Below, piece by piece: positions 1 through 12,295 of a DNA stretch of 64,000 bases. Position numbers and translations under genes: made by a program. The notes below the pieces were generated by a model. The model had not been told where the DNA came from and did not search any database. It saw only the letters and a program-made list of their open reading frames with translations. Source of the DNA: Agrypnus murinus. Its lineage: Eukaryota; Arthropoda; Insecta; Coleoptera; Elateridae. Positions within the stretch are counted from its first letter, which is position 1; every line of letters starts with the position of its first letter. The stretch spans positions 5,476,667-5,540,666 of the forward strand of contig OV816024.1 of NCBI GenBank assembly GCA_929113105.1. Direction: 5' to 3'.

Positions 1-870
1 ATTTTAAGATTTTATTAAAAATATTTTTATTGAATATTTTTTACATATCTAACTTGACAAATTTTAATTTTGAATTATAATAATAATAATAAAAACTTTT
101 ATTATCCAAATTATAAACGGCTTTAATAAGCCTTTTACATATAATTGGCATCGACAAGATAAGCATCATATAACAAATATAACTAAAAAGATGTATGTAT
201 ATGTAGATATATATCATAAATTTTGAACAAAAACAAATACTAACAATTTTAATACAAATAATATATGTAAGTATGCAACTGTACCAAACACAACGTTTAG
301 AGATAGATGGATAAATGAAAGTATATAAAAACAGAAGTCCAACAAAAATAATGCTATACTAGGAGTATATAATTATACAAATAATTATACAATAGTATAT
401 TTATACAAAAAAATATTACATTTCAAGTGAATTTTTATGCAACTTTTTTTTATTAACAATGTAATTGTTTTTTTTTTGAAAAACTACATATCTAACATAA
501 CCAGGCTACGAAATCGTTCTCGCAGTATCTCTAATGGTGGTGAGCGGCCACGAACGGTCTGACTTCAAATTTGTTAACTTAAGAGGTTTAATTAAGGTTA
601 ATGATCAGTTGGATGTAACTTTTTTCAGAAAACACTGCAAGACCATTACTGAAAAACTTACAAGCACTTCATCAGGATGTACGGAAAAGTTCATTCAACC
701 TGAAAATGATATCAAATGCTGCGAAAGTATTACCGCTGAAGGTAGATATACCGGGTTGGGCAATAGTGTGGGGAAGTCCGATAGCTCCTAAACGGTAACA
801 GCTAAAAAAATCGTTCTAGTACGGATGTAAACAGTGGATATAGGCGCATCTAGATAAATTATTTTCAAAT
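1..870. other. AT-rich stretch, no assigned gene
   Basis: Mostly AT-rich sequence with homopolymer runs. An 85-codon open frame lies at 534-791 on the plus strand. A second frame through 620-790 also stays open and reads like protein, so this may be a fragment of an old mobile element. I recognise no family in either frame. Confidence 0.3.
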
Positions 871-873
871 ATA

Positions 874-1249
874 CAGGGTGTTGCAGAAAAGTATGGCACA
901 CTTAAGGTATTTTTTTTTAAATAGAATGGCCCAAATATTTTTGCATATTTAACACCTCTCTTGGCAGGTTTATTCAATCTAAAATTTTAGCGCCATCGAA
1001 TGACCGGTTTAGAAGTTATAAATTTTTTTTCCAAAAGATTGAGTTTTACATTATCCTACTTAACAGTTTACCGCTTTCGAGGCCGCAACTGTGAAGACGA
1101 TTTTAAGTAGGGACTTTGTTGCAGGAGCTTGTAGGGTGCTCTTCTTTAAAAGAAAATGGACCCACCATGTACAGGGTGTTCAAAATTAATTTTTAAAATT
1201 AGAGAACTTCAAAGCTAAAATTCACAACTTTTTCAAATGGAACACCCTG
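874..1249. mobile_element. Mariner-type MITE with CAGGGTGTT ends
   Basis: The left end reads CAGGGTGTTGC and the right end is the inverse of CAGGGTGTTCC. Each end is flanked by TA (872-873 and 1250-1251), the target duplication of Tc1/mariner elements. There is no transposase frame. A second CAGGGTGTTC copy near 1172 suggests a smaller nested palindrome. Non-autonomous by size (376 bp). Confidence 0.5.
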
Positions 1250-1439
1250 TATATTTTGTACCTTTGTGATGCAGAATTAAATAACGAACATTTTTTGTAG
1301 GTATGTCCCTATAGCTATCTGTAACCACTTTTGATTTATTGAGATAAAACTGCAAGAAGTACACAATTAAAAAATTGCAGTTTTTTAGAGGTTTTTAGAG
1401 GTTAGTTAGAGTAGTTCGTTGGTAGGTTACATCTAAGAA

Positions 1440-1660
1440 GACAGCTGTACAGTATTTTTTCTCTTCGAGGCTTTTTGATGTCTGATTTAGTATTCTATGT
1501 ATTTGCTAAAGTTGTAGAATGGCGTTCTCTAAACCCGAACTGAAATAGGCGCAGATGTTCCTTAATAGTCTTTTGAGAAACAATTTCTCAAATACTTTCC
1601 CTAGTAAGGACAGGAGACTATTTGGCCTATAAAGAAGCCACTTCTTGTAATTTAAACCAA
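1440..1660 (-). pseudogene. LINE reverse transcriptase remnant
   Basis: Minus-strand translation, with frame changes, gives the RT segment YRPNSLLSLLGKVFEK followed by residues resembling FGFRERHSTTL and a HRILNQ segment. These are motifs of the fingers/palm of jockey- or I-type non-LTR reverse transcriptases. Both flanks are missing and stops interrupt the frame, so this is an old fragment. Confidence 0.6.
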
Positions 1661-2860
1661 GATTTTTGTTTCTCTTATAATATCTGATAATTAGCCATAT
1701 ACGCTGTACTCACTATTATTTTAACATAAATAAAATATTTAAACATTGTATTATAAATACTGTTTAGACGATAGGAACGAAATGTTTTTGACATGCCATC
1801 AACATCTGTTTAACTGTTAAACAACATCTGTTTAAGACTGCTGCAAATGTCATTGCTAATTTATGGGCATCTCAACCAGATTTTTTCAAAATGTAGACAT
1901 TTTGCAAATGTAAATCAAGTATATGTACAAGAGCATTCAGATGTTTTAAGAATGATGTACAGTACAATTAATTGTCTATGTGAAGGCAAATGTCATACGA
2001 TTAAACAATAAGGTTTATATATCACAACATGCATTTAGCTGCCTGGTTAGAGCGCAAGAGTCATAGACACCCGCTTAGCAGATCTTGTAATTGCAATAAT
2101 TTGGTCTGTATTGCAAATATTGAAATAATTTTTTTTCCTGTCTGTAACTATCAATATGACAGTTACATAAATCTGAAATTGGGTAAGTTTATTACTTTAT
2201 TAAAACCTGTCGTAAATTATTAGATATAAAATTGATATAACTAGTTTTAAAAATTCTCTACAAACAGTAAATAAATTATAAAGTGCACATTAAAAACTTT
2301 TACATGCATAAAAACAAACATTACTTCAAGCCACAACCTCCTTGATTTGACGTTTCGTTTGACAGACGTCAAACGTCGAAATCGAGGCGGTCATGCATCA
2401 AGCATAATCTAAAATTTATAACTGGCAGCTGCTGAATTTTGTCACTAAAGTACAAAGAAATATCCCTGTTTCCAAGATCAAAAAGCAGGGACACTTGGAC
2501 ATCAAAGTCTCAACTCAAACATCAAATGAAGGGGGTGTATCAAAAGAGTTTATTTACCAATAAAATATGGTGGGATAGTCTGGACAAAAGTTATGGAGCT
2601 GCGCTATTTTGACAAATAGAAATAATTACATAGTTTTGCTTAAGTTGGCATCAGTATTTAGTTTGTTGTTCTGATGAAAAATGATTAATGCACTAAATGA
2701 CTTTGACTGAAGTTTTCAGGTACAAATCTTTGCAAATATTACAAATATATGTATATAAAACGATGGATGTAACATATTATTTATTCAGGTTCATTTAAAA
2801 TGTTGCAATAAAAAATTTCCAAATTATGTATCTTTTTATTTAACATAACTGATTTTGTGC

Positions 2861-3075
2861 CGGCAGTACGGCAGGGTGGTGATAGTGGAAAATCGCTTAA
2901 TAGAGTTAAGTCGAGTTTTCTCCGGAAAGTACTCGGATGGGTGAACCACGAGCGCAGTGTACTTGCCTACATGGCTCCGCTGCTTCGTCTCACACCCACA
3001 TAACCACTGTGGCTCAGTGCGTCTGGCACCTCGACATCCTCGTTATCGGCGAAGTCAGTTGTATCGGTTGGACAT
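2861..3075 (+). repeat. Possible 5S rRNA-derived SINE-like repeat
   Basis: Within 2901-2970 the order AGTTAAGTCGAG, AGTACTCGGATGGGTGAACC resembles the internal control region of 5S rRNA (A box with AGTTAAGC, C box with AGTACTTGGATGGGTGACC). It is too divergent to be a functional 5S gene. The GC-rich segment runs on to about 3075, which would fit a SINE body. The comparison rests on recalled 5S sequence. Confidence 0.35.
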
Positions 3076-3389
3076 AAATTGTTTCCTCTGATTAAACTTG
3101 ATAATTTAATAGTTTGATAGTTTCAGACAGCTTGGTTGGCCTAGAAAGAGATAGATTTTAACATCGGTGTACTAACTAAAAAAACACAGTTAAAGTTTTC
3201 ATTCAGGAACTCTAGTGTGAACAAATATCACAATTGGCCATGTACAAGATGATTTTTATTTCATCTACACAAATAATAAGTTTCCAGGTTCAGCTTTCCA
3301 GTTTCCATGCCCAAAATTCAAAATCATTTTGAGGTTATGATTTATGTTTATTGTTTATGCAACATTAAATGCCTGTTGAAGGTTTAAAC

Positions 3390-3965
3390 CAGGGGTGGCC
3401 AACCCGCGGGTCGCATGTGGCCCTAAACATTTTTCCGGCCCGCGAGATTAATCACACTTTTACAAAATATATTTATTTTATAAAGGCCAAAGTAGTGAAA
3501 ACCAATGTATTAAAAAAATACATTATTTGTGCATCCATATTTTCAAAAATTAACTTTCGAAATTATGAGAAAAAATTAACTTTGATTTTAAAATAATATT
3601 CTGGCGAATATATGACAGATATTGCCTGTTTTATTCATGAGTTTACAGTTCGCAGAATAACTAAATTTAATGATTTCATTTTTTTTATTTCATTTATATT
3701 TATATATTTTTTACATTTAATTTTTAGTGTTATATATTTCTTTACAATGTACGTTTAGTATCATTATTATTATATTACCTATGTTTACATGTAAGAATAA
3801 TAGTCAACACAATAATAATCTCATGTTTCAATTTTTCACTCCAAAAAAATGTCTATTATAGTGTATTTAAATCGTATATGGGGATATATGATTTTATAAG
3901 TGGCCCGCGGAGTTATGATGCATTTCCAAAGTGGCCCGCAAGATCATTTGGGTTGGCCACCCCTG
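3390..3965. mobile_element. hAT-type MITE, 576 bp
   Basis: Ends are CAGGGGTGGCCAACCC at the left and its inverse at the right, each followed by a GGCCC/GCGGG-rich subterminal segment. The perfect 8-bp duplication GTTTAAAC flanks it (3382-3389 and 3966-3973), as expected of hAT transposition. The interior is AT-rich with no transposase, so it must be mobilised in trans. Confidence 0.9.
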
Positions 3966-3973
3966 GTTTAAAC

Positions 3974-5065
3974 GAAGCGACTGCTTACGATAGCGTTCGT
4001 TAGTGACCGTTGTTCTGGTGGCTATTTTGTTTATGTAAATAATTGTGCGCGAAAAAACAATTGAAAGTTTGGCTTTTGAAAGCAGTTTTCGTCTTGTATT
4101 TTGTCGTGATTTAAGGTTTTTTTTATAGACCGTTATCGTTTTTCGTGTTCCGTAAGAGACCTTAAATATCGTGTTAAAACATGAGACATCGAAAATGTTT
4201 GAATTAATTTGTTGAAAGTTTATAATTGATAATAATTAAAGTTTTTTGTAGTGAAATAAACACGTTAAAATAATATATAATATAAAGAATTCATTAATAA
4301 TTCTTATTTTCGAATGGTGAATTAATTTTAAGTGATAAAAGGATTTTGAAATTTGAAATCAACTTATGAACTTATTGGAAGCAGGAAAGAATCTATATAT
4401 TTCGAAAGAGTTTGAGGCCCCCAACAGTAGCAATTGGGTTTTTTTAAAGGGAAAGAAACTTGTTGCCTGATTCTACATTTCAAATAAGGTAAGGCCCTGG
4501 TATGGGATTTTGATTAATTTCAATTCTGAATCTTTTTATGGTATAAAACTCTTTGATTTGAATACAGTTCACTTCTTGATAATCGTTATGGAAATTTGAA
4601 TTTGGATCGTGTGATATTAGATGAGTATAAACAATACTAACTAAAATGTTACCATTCCTGATATGTGAAATACCTAGTGTAATGTGTCACGTAATTTTGA
4701 TGTTAGTAGTTGATGTTGATACTACAATAACTCCATAATAAAGGGTGAATTTTTGAAAGCGCACCTATATTGTCAGAGTGCTATGACAAAACAAACACTA
4801 AACATATGTATTTGACATATTTGGTATTTGAGCTAGTTTTAATTATAGACATTTCAATTTTTTTTTGTAATGGAGAGGCCTAAACAGTGACTGTATAAAA
4901 ACTGAACGTGATTTCAAATAAATGTTTAATCTAAATATTGCTCTTTCCTCTAAATCTATACGAAGATAGGTACAACGATTTAGTGTATTTTACCTGGTGA
5001 CCCCTTCCAAAGTAAGATTTTGACAGTGGATTATGGATGCTACCCCTAATCTGATAAACAAATTA
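3974..5065. other. No gene recognised
   Basis: AT-rich sequence without a convincing frame. The part at about 4290-4640 contains GTGATAAAAGGATTT and further short blocks that recur near 8335-8640, suggesting both stretches derive from one repeat family. A TTCAAATAAGGTAAG donor-like site lies at about 4480-4495. Confidence 0.3.
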
Positions 5066-5069
5066 ATAA

Positions 5070-5280
5070 TGAGTGATGAAGCGCACTTTCAGGTGATTGG
5101 TGAACACAAACAAGCAGAATGAACGCTTCTGATCAGATAGATAATCCACAAGCCCTGTTTGGGAAACGACTTCATTCACAAAAGATAACTGTTTGGTGTG
5201 GTGTATGTTCTGCTGGAATATTGAGGCCTTATTTTTTTAAAGACGATGCTGGATATACCATTTCTGTAAATTCTCAGTAT
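5070..5280 (+). pseudogene. Tc1/mariner-type transposase fragment
   Basis: Plus-strand reading gives SDEAHF, a degenerate stretch, then NPQALFGKRLHSQKITVWCG and RPYFFKDDAGYTISVNS. These match the middle of the DDE transposase of the insect mariner-like family whose usual form is SDEAHFHL ... PLHSxKVTVWCG ... GPYFFED. An in-frame stop and frame change follow the first motif. The fragment is cut off at the right by the MITE that starts at 5284. Confidence 0.7.
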
Positions 5281-5283
5281 ATA

Positions 5284-6011
5284 CAGGGTGTCCCACAATG
5301 CTGTTTACACGCAATATTTCCCTTATTTGAAAAGATAAAGAAATCAATCAAAAACTATTGTGAATGACTCAAAATGGACCTTCAGAAAACATCCTTAAAT
5401 GCTGATTGCATAGCAACGTTTAAGAGATCATGCCAACTTGATTAATTTTTCAAATTGCACCCTCTGTTTTTTTTCACGAAAATCTTTTTTGCACTTCAGT
5501 CTGCATACGGTAGTATGCCTTACTTAATTATCTAATGTGCATTGAGGGGTTGGAAAAAATATTTTTTATAAATTGTACACTTCATATTCACTAATTAAAT
5601 TATTTATTCAAAAAATCTGATTAGAGCCGTGTCTACAAGGGAAGTACGGAGGCACTTTAAAGCCCGTGTAGAGTTCACAGGAGGGCATTTTGAGCATTTG
5701 CTTTAAGTTTAAGATAAATTTAATTTATAAAATGTATTTTTTTCAACCTCTAAATGCACATTAGATAATTAAGTAAGGCATACTACTGTATGCAGAATGA
5801 AGTTAAGAATACATTTCCGTGAAAAAAAACAGAGGGTACAATTTGAAAAATTAATCAAATTGGCATGATCTCTTAAACGTTGCTATGCAATCAGCATTTA
5901 AGAATGTTTTCTGAAGGTCCATTTTGAGTCATTCACAATAGGTTTTGATTGATTTTTTATCTTTTCAAATAAGGGAGATATTGCTTGTAAACAGCATTGT
6001 GGGACACCCTG
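5284..6011. mobile_element. Mariner-type MITE with very long inverted repeats
   Basis: The termini CAGGGTGTCCCACAATG and its inverse are flanked by TA at 5282-5283 and 6012-6013. The arms, about 5284-5570 and 5725-6011, are near-complete inverted copies, so the element can fold into one hairpin with a loop of roughly 150 bp. There is no coding frame. It sits immediately downstream of a transposase fragment. Confidence 0.8.
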
Positions 6012-6388
6012 TATACAGTATGATGGATTAAATACAGTATTCCATAAATACGGTATGATGAGAAAAATGAAATAATTTGTAATAAAAATTCAATTTATTA
6101 TAAATCCCTTATTGTTTATAAAAATATCAAGTTTCAACATTGAATATCGTACCACTGATAATTACATGTCCTTCTTCACGAATTTTGTCTCAGTAGGTGA
6201 CACTTATAAATGGATACTGCTTAGTGAAATTTAACTAATTCTAGCGAAATTGTAGAATTAAGAAGGTGTATATGTGTACATAAAAATAAAAAAAAAGTTA
6301 TTCTGATAATAGAGTAGCTTGTCCCAAACAATTAGACTAATGGTCCAAAAAAAAGATTTGTGTAAAGATCTCCGAAAGCTTTACCCTA

Positions 6389-6502
<114 letters not shown>

Positions 6503-6529
6503 CACTATAGGCCTTAAGGCCTTTGCCTT

Positions 6530-6700
6530 TTTTTTTGTTTACATTATGTTTATCCTATACTATTAACTTTAATTTTCCACAACTTTCTGTTTTTTGCCAT
6601 TTCTTCCCAGTTGTTTTCATTTATCGATTATAAATCTTCCTTCACACATTCTTCCCACACTTTCCTTGGTTTGCCTCTTCTGTTTTTGCCCTACTTTACC
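6530..6700 (-). pseudogene. LINE ORF2 C-terminal remnant
   Basis: The minus strand encodes RGKPRKVWEECVKEDL, a stop, then NNWEEMAKNRKLWK. This is the basic tail found at the end of many arthropod RTE/R1-like ORF2 proteins (usual form GRPRKTWxDCVKEDL ... RxxWR). It is short and broken. Confidence 0.6.
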
Positions 6701-6784
6701 CTTTGCCCTTTTACCCTAATTTACCACGGAAAAATTTACATGTCCCGAACTGTTTTTTCGTCTAGGGTGTGATTGTGCCTAAGT

Positions 6785-6868
6785 CTCCCGGCGCCGATGT
6801 GTGCCTGCGCCGAAGTGTCCTTGCGCCGAACTGTCCGGCGCCAAACTGTCCTCGCGCCGAGATGTCCT
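6785..6868. repeat. GC-rich tandem motif GCGCCGAAGTGTCC
   Basis: Five to six imperfect copies of a 14-15 bp unit (GCGCCGAWSTGTCC) in an otherwise AT-rich region. Successive copies differ at one or two positions. No coding or known regulatory role is evident. Confidence 0.75.
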
Positions 6869-7139
6869 AGACCGATAATAATATAATAATATGGTTTATG
6901 ACCCAGTAGTATAAGCCAATTACAGGGAATACAATAAATAGAAAGATCAAATGTATGCGTAAGTAAGTATACATATTATAAAATCATATTTAATACAACA
7001 ATTTTACTGAATTACACAAAAAAAATATATATAGTATGTATATAGTTTAAAGTTGAGTAAAATAAACACTTGAAGATATTCTAACACCTTAAACTAATTA
7101 GATGCTACCTCCACAATAGTTTTTAATTAGTCCGCATTT

Positions 7140-8008
7140 ATGTCAGTACTATTACTTATACTATTGTAATGCCTGCATATTGCGTTTATTCCCAATAATT
7201 AATGAAAGCTTGGTAAGCAAATAAAGTTCAATAAAGTAATCTAACATAATCTCAAGGCACTTGACTGTAGGAGTATGTGGGATATAAATGGTGAAAATAC
7301 AAAAAGTGAGCGAATTAATAATACATCTACATCCAACAATATCAAACGATGGAAGGAATGATAATAGATTTCATAAATCCAATTTATTAGAAATGATGTT
7401 ATTTCTTAATGCAATCAAGACTCCTCCACCTCTTGTAACATTATTTAACACAAAATTGCTATCACAGCGATACACAATATATCTTCTGGAAAATACTCTG
7501 AACTTAACATCATTAGTCATCCACGTTTCGAATAAGCAAATAATGTTGTATTCACATTCACTAATAGAAGAACAAAACTGATTGACTTTATTCCTTAAAC
7601 TTCTTACATTCTGATAGTAACATAATATTCTGCTGCTATTGGGGCATTCTAGTTTTTTATGCAAGACAAATCTTGGATGTTGGTGGAAGAGACTGCTTTT
7701 TTTTCCCAAGACCTTTATGGCGTCAGTTTCATATTGAAGCAATAGTTTCAATGGCCTAGGTTTGTTTCGATTAGCTTTGTCCTACCCTAAACACCCTTAG
7801 TGCAGCCGTATCATGCAGACTTTTCGTCGTGCAGTACATCAACTAGACTTTTTATAATTTCAGTTGCTTCATTTAGATCATCGGTGACAGGATTATTTCG
7901 AGAGCCAGAAAGACATTCATCTACATTATATATGATTACATTACACACCCGTTTTTTTCCTTTCATTAATTTCTGAAATAACTGTTTTTGTAATCTCTGG
8001 TAAAGCAT
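7140..8008 (-). pseudogene. LINE 5' part: ORF1 end and APE endonuclease
   Basis: On the minus strand, 8008-7811 encodes a 65-residue piece with NVIIYNVDE, typical of the ORF1 C-terminal region of jockey/CR1-like LINEs. 7751-7371 encodes the N-terminus of an APE-type endonuclease: YYQNVRSLRNKVNQF, then CLFETWM and a glycine-rich GGGVLIAL strand. After a frameshift the fold continues (IYIPHT, LIIGNKR) to about 7140. The reverse transcriptase is absent, so the copy is truncated and dead. Confidence 0.75.
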
Positions 8009-8099
8009 CCTGATTATTAGCTGCTGCCTTTAGATCTTTAATTTCATTTTTTAAGTATTCAACTTCTGAAGTAAGTATAGATATTTTTTATGCAATGAG

Positions 8100-8700
8100 C
8101 AATGACAGTCATGCACGATCGTTCACGCCGCCATTTTATATAAAAAGATAGTTTGCCGCGAAAACAAAATATAACAATTGCTTTCGAATCGCTTTTTCAT
8201 AATAATTTAAAAATTGGATTTAATTTTGAACGGGTTTTAGATTATCTATATTTGATCTTAAACAAGTAATTTAATTATTTGTATTATCTATAATTTACCA
8301 TGATTCATTTGTGAGTGTTTTGTGGAACTTTCGTGAAGGTGATAAAAGGATTTGATATTTGGAAAATAATTGGAAAATAACCTTCAATTTGGAGGACGGG
8401 ATTACAATCATTCTTTCGGACATCGTTTGGTGCCCCAAATATTAAAAATTGCGGTAAATTGGGAAACCGCGAGAATTTGGATTGCCAAAACATTACCATT
8501 TAAGGTAAGTTCCTTTATAATTATACAATTCAACTTAGAAATCCTTTTATTACCATTTAATTTATCGTTTTCGAAATACAGTACACTTATTGACGTCGAA
8601 AGGTACGGGTTTCATTTTGTATCGTTGATAATTTACGGAAGCCCGTAACCTAACAGATAATAATTTTTTAAATTCAGATAATGTTTTCCTACTAGTTACG
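8100..8700. other. Unassigned repeat-like sequence
   Basis: No gene recognised. A plus-strand frame at 8370-8648 has no family match that I know. Blocks such as GTGATAAAAGGATTT and TTTAAGGTAAGTTCC parallel the stretch at about 4290-4640, so both may be the leader of one degenerate element. Confidence 0.25.
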
Positions 8701-8707
8701 CAATTAT

Positions 8708-9235
8708 TGGATCCGAGGAACCACAACCGAGAAATCCAAAACCGAGAATACCAAACACCGAGATTATTTAATTAATTAATATTAGAATATAAACACTCAC
8801 TCGGCATACCATGTCCTGTTATTGTTAATATCTCTTATCAGTCGTCATGGTAACTATTGAAGTCTGTCCCTGTTAAATCTATCAAACTTACTAACTTATA
8901 ACCTAACCTCCTCTGCATAGCGTTTCCTTTATATCGTTAGTCTTTCTCTTTCTTTCCCCGCCCTATATATCCTCCTCGGCCTCTGTTAGATCTATCAAAC
9001 TTACTAACTTATAACCTAACCACTGCTATATTGGCATGTCCTTTACGCCGTTGGTATTTCTCTCTCTTTCCTCGCCCTATGTATTTTCCTCTATCTCTGA
9101 TAGGTTTATCAAAGTTACTAACTTATAATTATTACTTCATAATGCATGAATGCATTCTTGGTATTTGTTATTCTCGGTAGTTTCCATTCTCGGCTTTGGT
9201 TTTCTCGGTTATGGTTTCTCGGTTTTGGATTATAA
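8708..9235. mobile_element. Putative TIR element with AACCGAGAA arrays
   Basis: The left part (8708-8765) carries four copies of an ACCGAGAA-like motif; the right part (9175-9230) carries five copies of the inverse TTCTCGGTT. Between them, three copies of a roughly 118-bp unit containing ATCAAACTTACTAACTTATAACC occur at about 8876, 8990 and 9108. No coding frame is seen. Exact ends and target duplication are not clear. Confidence 0.5.
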
Positions 9236-9239
9236 TAAT

Positions 9240-9775
9240 AATGATATATTTATTTGTACTAGGGACGATATACAAAATACATCATACAATACACATCAGA
9301 GAAAAGGTCAAGTAGGGAAAAAGATTGCTACTGTCAGCTGCTAGATGAATATAATTGTGCATGCTAGGGCGACTTAATTAATAAGTAGAATTAGCATGGT
9401 GAATTTGCCGAGACTACAGGAAAACCTAGCAAAACCTGCAGTACCACTGCTTGCAACTGATGTTTACATCAATGTTAATCTATCTTAACGTAGTTACTTC
9501 CAACTAGTATTAAACATAATAAATAATTAAGAGTTGTTTTCTCAGATCCTAGAAGTTCACATGAGTTCAAGATACTTATGTTTGTAACATCATCAATACA
9601 GTAGGGTCAATTTTAATTAAGATCTGCTTAATTATTGTTTTGAATCTATGTGCATTTTTAATGTTTTTTTGTGTTTTGGGAGCATATTATAAAACTGTAG
9701 ACACTTATAATAACAACCTTTTTCAAATAATGTTGTCTTATGAATTGGCAAACTAAAACTGTCTATAGTGCGGGT
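9240..9775. other. No gene recognised
   Basis: AT-rich sequence with stops in all frames and no clear repeat structure. Confidence 0.4.
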
Positions 9776-9779
9776 ATCA

Positions 9780-10025
9780 TGTTAATGATTTAAAAGGTTG
9801 TCTCTAAAATGGGCTGGATTTTCAAACACAAAATGAATGCATACATATACATAAGCACCTGTAACTGTCATTAAATTTATTTTGAAATAGCCTCTGCATG
9901 AAGCTCCAAGATTCAGATTAGCTAGACTTCTTAATGCTCGTTTCTGTATCACAAAGACCTCTTGACTGTGCGTGCCACCCCAGAGAATAATTCCGTAGTG
10001 CATAATGGAATAGAAATGTCCAAAA
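9780..10025 (-). pseudogene. LINE ORF2 C-terminal region, distal piece
   Basis: Minus-strand reading FGHFYSIMHYGIILWGG, QKRALRSLANL, then KINLMTVTGAYVYVCI matches the region after the RT domain of jockey/CR1-like LINEs (usual form HLTYGLEVWGG ... LQKRALRIM ... LTLPSLYIY). It continues the coding segment at 12155-12292 once the intervening 10026-12154 element is removed. Confidence 0.75.
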
Positions 10026-12154
10026 CAGTGTCGGATTGGGCAGCCGGGCATGTGCCCGGTGGGCCCCCCTGGAGACCGAAAAGTGGGCCCCCAAGACCCA
10101 AGAGCAATTTGCAAAATTCAGGTTTTATTAACTTTTGACGAATAGCCAGACATCGTGAATACAAAAATATAACTGTCTGTTAAAAATTAAAATTAAATTA
10201 AAAGTTAAATAATTAGTAATAGTTGTTGAAATTGAATAAAACTTCATGGGATTCAGCCCTCAAATTTATTTTTTACATATTCATTCAGACGTTTCAATAA
10301 CGATTTGTTTTCTCTATCAAGACTTAGAATATACAAATTACAAAGAATTAGACCATTAGTTCTTCTTCTTAATTCCATGCTTTCTATCGTTAAGTGTTAA
10401 GTTATAGCGTTAAGTTATATCTTATCTACCTTTGATAATGACATTTAGTGTCGAAACAATTGTAAGGTTAAGATTTGATTAAAAACTTGTGAAACTTTAA
10501 TTAATCTTTTGATTTTTATTATATTTCATGATTATGGAGTTCCACAAAGTAAGGCTGGAGACAGTAAATGCTGTTTTCATATATTGGTTTGATTCTGAAT
10601 TGTACTTTGATGGTTTCGTTCCTAATTCTGTCTCTTCTTGTTTTGTTCTCTATTTTCGTTCAAAATCTCATGTCCATTGCATTCTTGATTTATCCCTATT
10701 TGTTGTCCATATTTCGTTGCTATATAGTATTGTCGATCTTGCTATTTTCTTGATAACTTCTGTTTTTATATGTTTTGGTACTTCTCTTTTACCCAAAATT
10801 GTTGTTTTCATTATCTTGTATACTTTCCCTGCTTTTCCCAGTTTTATTTCCTTATTCTTTGTCCATCTTACCATTTTCTTCTATTACTGATCCTATATAC
10901 TTATAGCTTTCGACTTATTCAATTATTTTTCCCTATATTTGTACGTTATGTGTTTTCTGTATACTTGATGTTATAATGTTCTTTGTTTTGCCTACGTTTA
11001 TTTCCATACTATACTTTTGTAATTTCTGGTTTAATACGTTTAAGTTAAATTGTAGGTTTTGTTCTGAATCAGCTAAAATGATCATGTCATCTGCGAACAT
11101 TAATTCTGTCTTTTCACTTCCTCTATCTTCCAGTATCCTATTTTTAATTTTTCCAACTTGTTTCTTATCTCTTTAATTAACTCATCCATCATTAACGTGA
11201 ACTATAGGGGGCTGAGGACACATTCCTGCTTCACTCCTTTTTCTGTTGTAAAATTCTTTGATTCTTCATTTTTGTTCTTACTATATTTCTTATTTTGAAC
11301 TTGCAACTTTTGACTCTTTTTTTCTTTTCTTTGTATTTTTCATAATGTCCAGTCTGTTTTGTACTTCTGTACTTAGGTATTTTATAATTCTTTTCACTTC
11401 TTTATGCCACGATTTCGTTCTTTTTACATTTGTATTTACTATTTTTGGTATCCCACGGCACTCTTTCGCCACTCTAGCACGCATCTTCTGTTTTCTGGCA
11501 CTTCTTTCTAATTTTTTCTTTTTTTCAATTTATAACTCCTTATCTTTTCTTTTACTATTTTCCTTCTTTTGTCGCTTTGTATCTTTTTATGTTTTTAAAA
11601 CAATTAGTTAATTTACAAATGGTATAATTCTTTGTAATTTGTTTTTGCATATTTTATTGGGCAAAAGTAAGACGGGAATGTTGTTGAATGTTAGCTGTGT
11701 TAATGAGTTGATTGAATAGAGACCGGGGCCATAAACACCGTAATGATATTCAATGAAGATTCTTAAAAATTGAATTGAATTTTATGAAGGAAATAAAGTT
11801 AACTCAACTTCTTTTTGATTTCTGGGAACTATAAACTAATAAATAAAGATCTTAGAAAAGCGACAAAACAAAATTCTCAAATAATAGAGAATGGCTAACC
11901 ACAATAAAAATTATTTAACATATGCCATTAATTTTTAAAATTCTTCATCTACAAGGAACCTTGTCTAAAACAGCACTTTCCAGAATGCACTACGTATCAC
12001 TCTTTTTGCTAAATCTTGATAATTTTGCAAAAATAACCGTTGCAATATTTATTAAGTTATTGAAGCGATTTGACATATGTTCAAGTTACTAAAAAAAAGT
12101 GGGGCCCCCTCCGCTGTTTGCCCGGTGGGCCCCAAAGTCGCCAGTCCGACGCTG
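10026..12154. mobile_element. hAT-like element, 2129 bp, inserted in a LINE
   Basis: The ends CAGTGTCGGATTGGG and the inverse of CAGCGTCGGACTGGC are imperfect inverted repeats. Both continue into a GGGCCCACCGGGCA-type GC-rich subterminal block. A perfect 8-bp duplication GTCCAAAA flanks it (10018-10025, 12155-12162). The interior has no hAT transposase frame and instead holds a LINE remnant, so this copy is non-autonomous. Confidence 0.85.
10530..11600 (-). pseudogene. RTE/R1-like LINE remnant inside the hAT element
   Basis: Read on the minus strand from right to left: a basic linker (RTKSWHKEVKRII), then RT motifs GVKQECVLSPL and FADDMIILADSEQNLQ in shifting frames, then the C-terminal motif KKIARSTILYSNEIWT. 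The order is correct for one non-LTR ORF2, but several stops and frame changes break it. The tail near 10500-10560 also recurs at 22371-22440 in opposite orientation, marking the family's 3' end. Confidence 0.7.
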
Positions 12155-12295
12155 GTCCAAAATATGCAGATCTCAGAGTGTTTTAATCTACTATTTTTTT
12201 TAGCACATTCAAAGCAAAGCAGGCTTTAGTAATCCTACCACAGAGATTGTCTATGTGATGTGTCCACCCTAGACTCTTATCCACCATAACACCAA
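12155..12295 (-). pseudogene. LINE ORF2 piece fused to gypsy pol
   Basis: Encodes VMVDKSLGWTHHIDNLCG and ALNVLKKIVD, the segment following the RT domain in jockey-like LINEs. At 12296 it joins a gypsy pol in frame, so one 541-codon frame (12183-13808) is a chimera. On the other side it continues across the hAT insertion into 9780-10025. Confidence 0.75.

Noticed and set aside
2341..2400. Palindrome around TTTGACGTTT/AAACGTCAAA
   Set aside because: Only a short imperfect inverted repeat with no flanking duplication or second copy noted.
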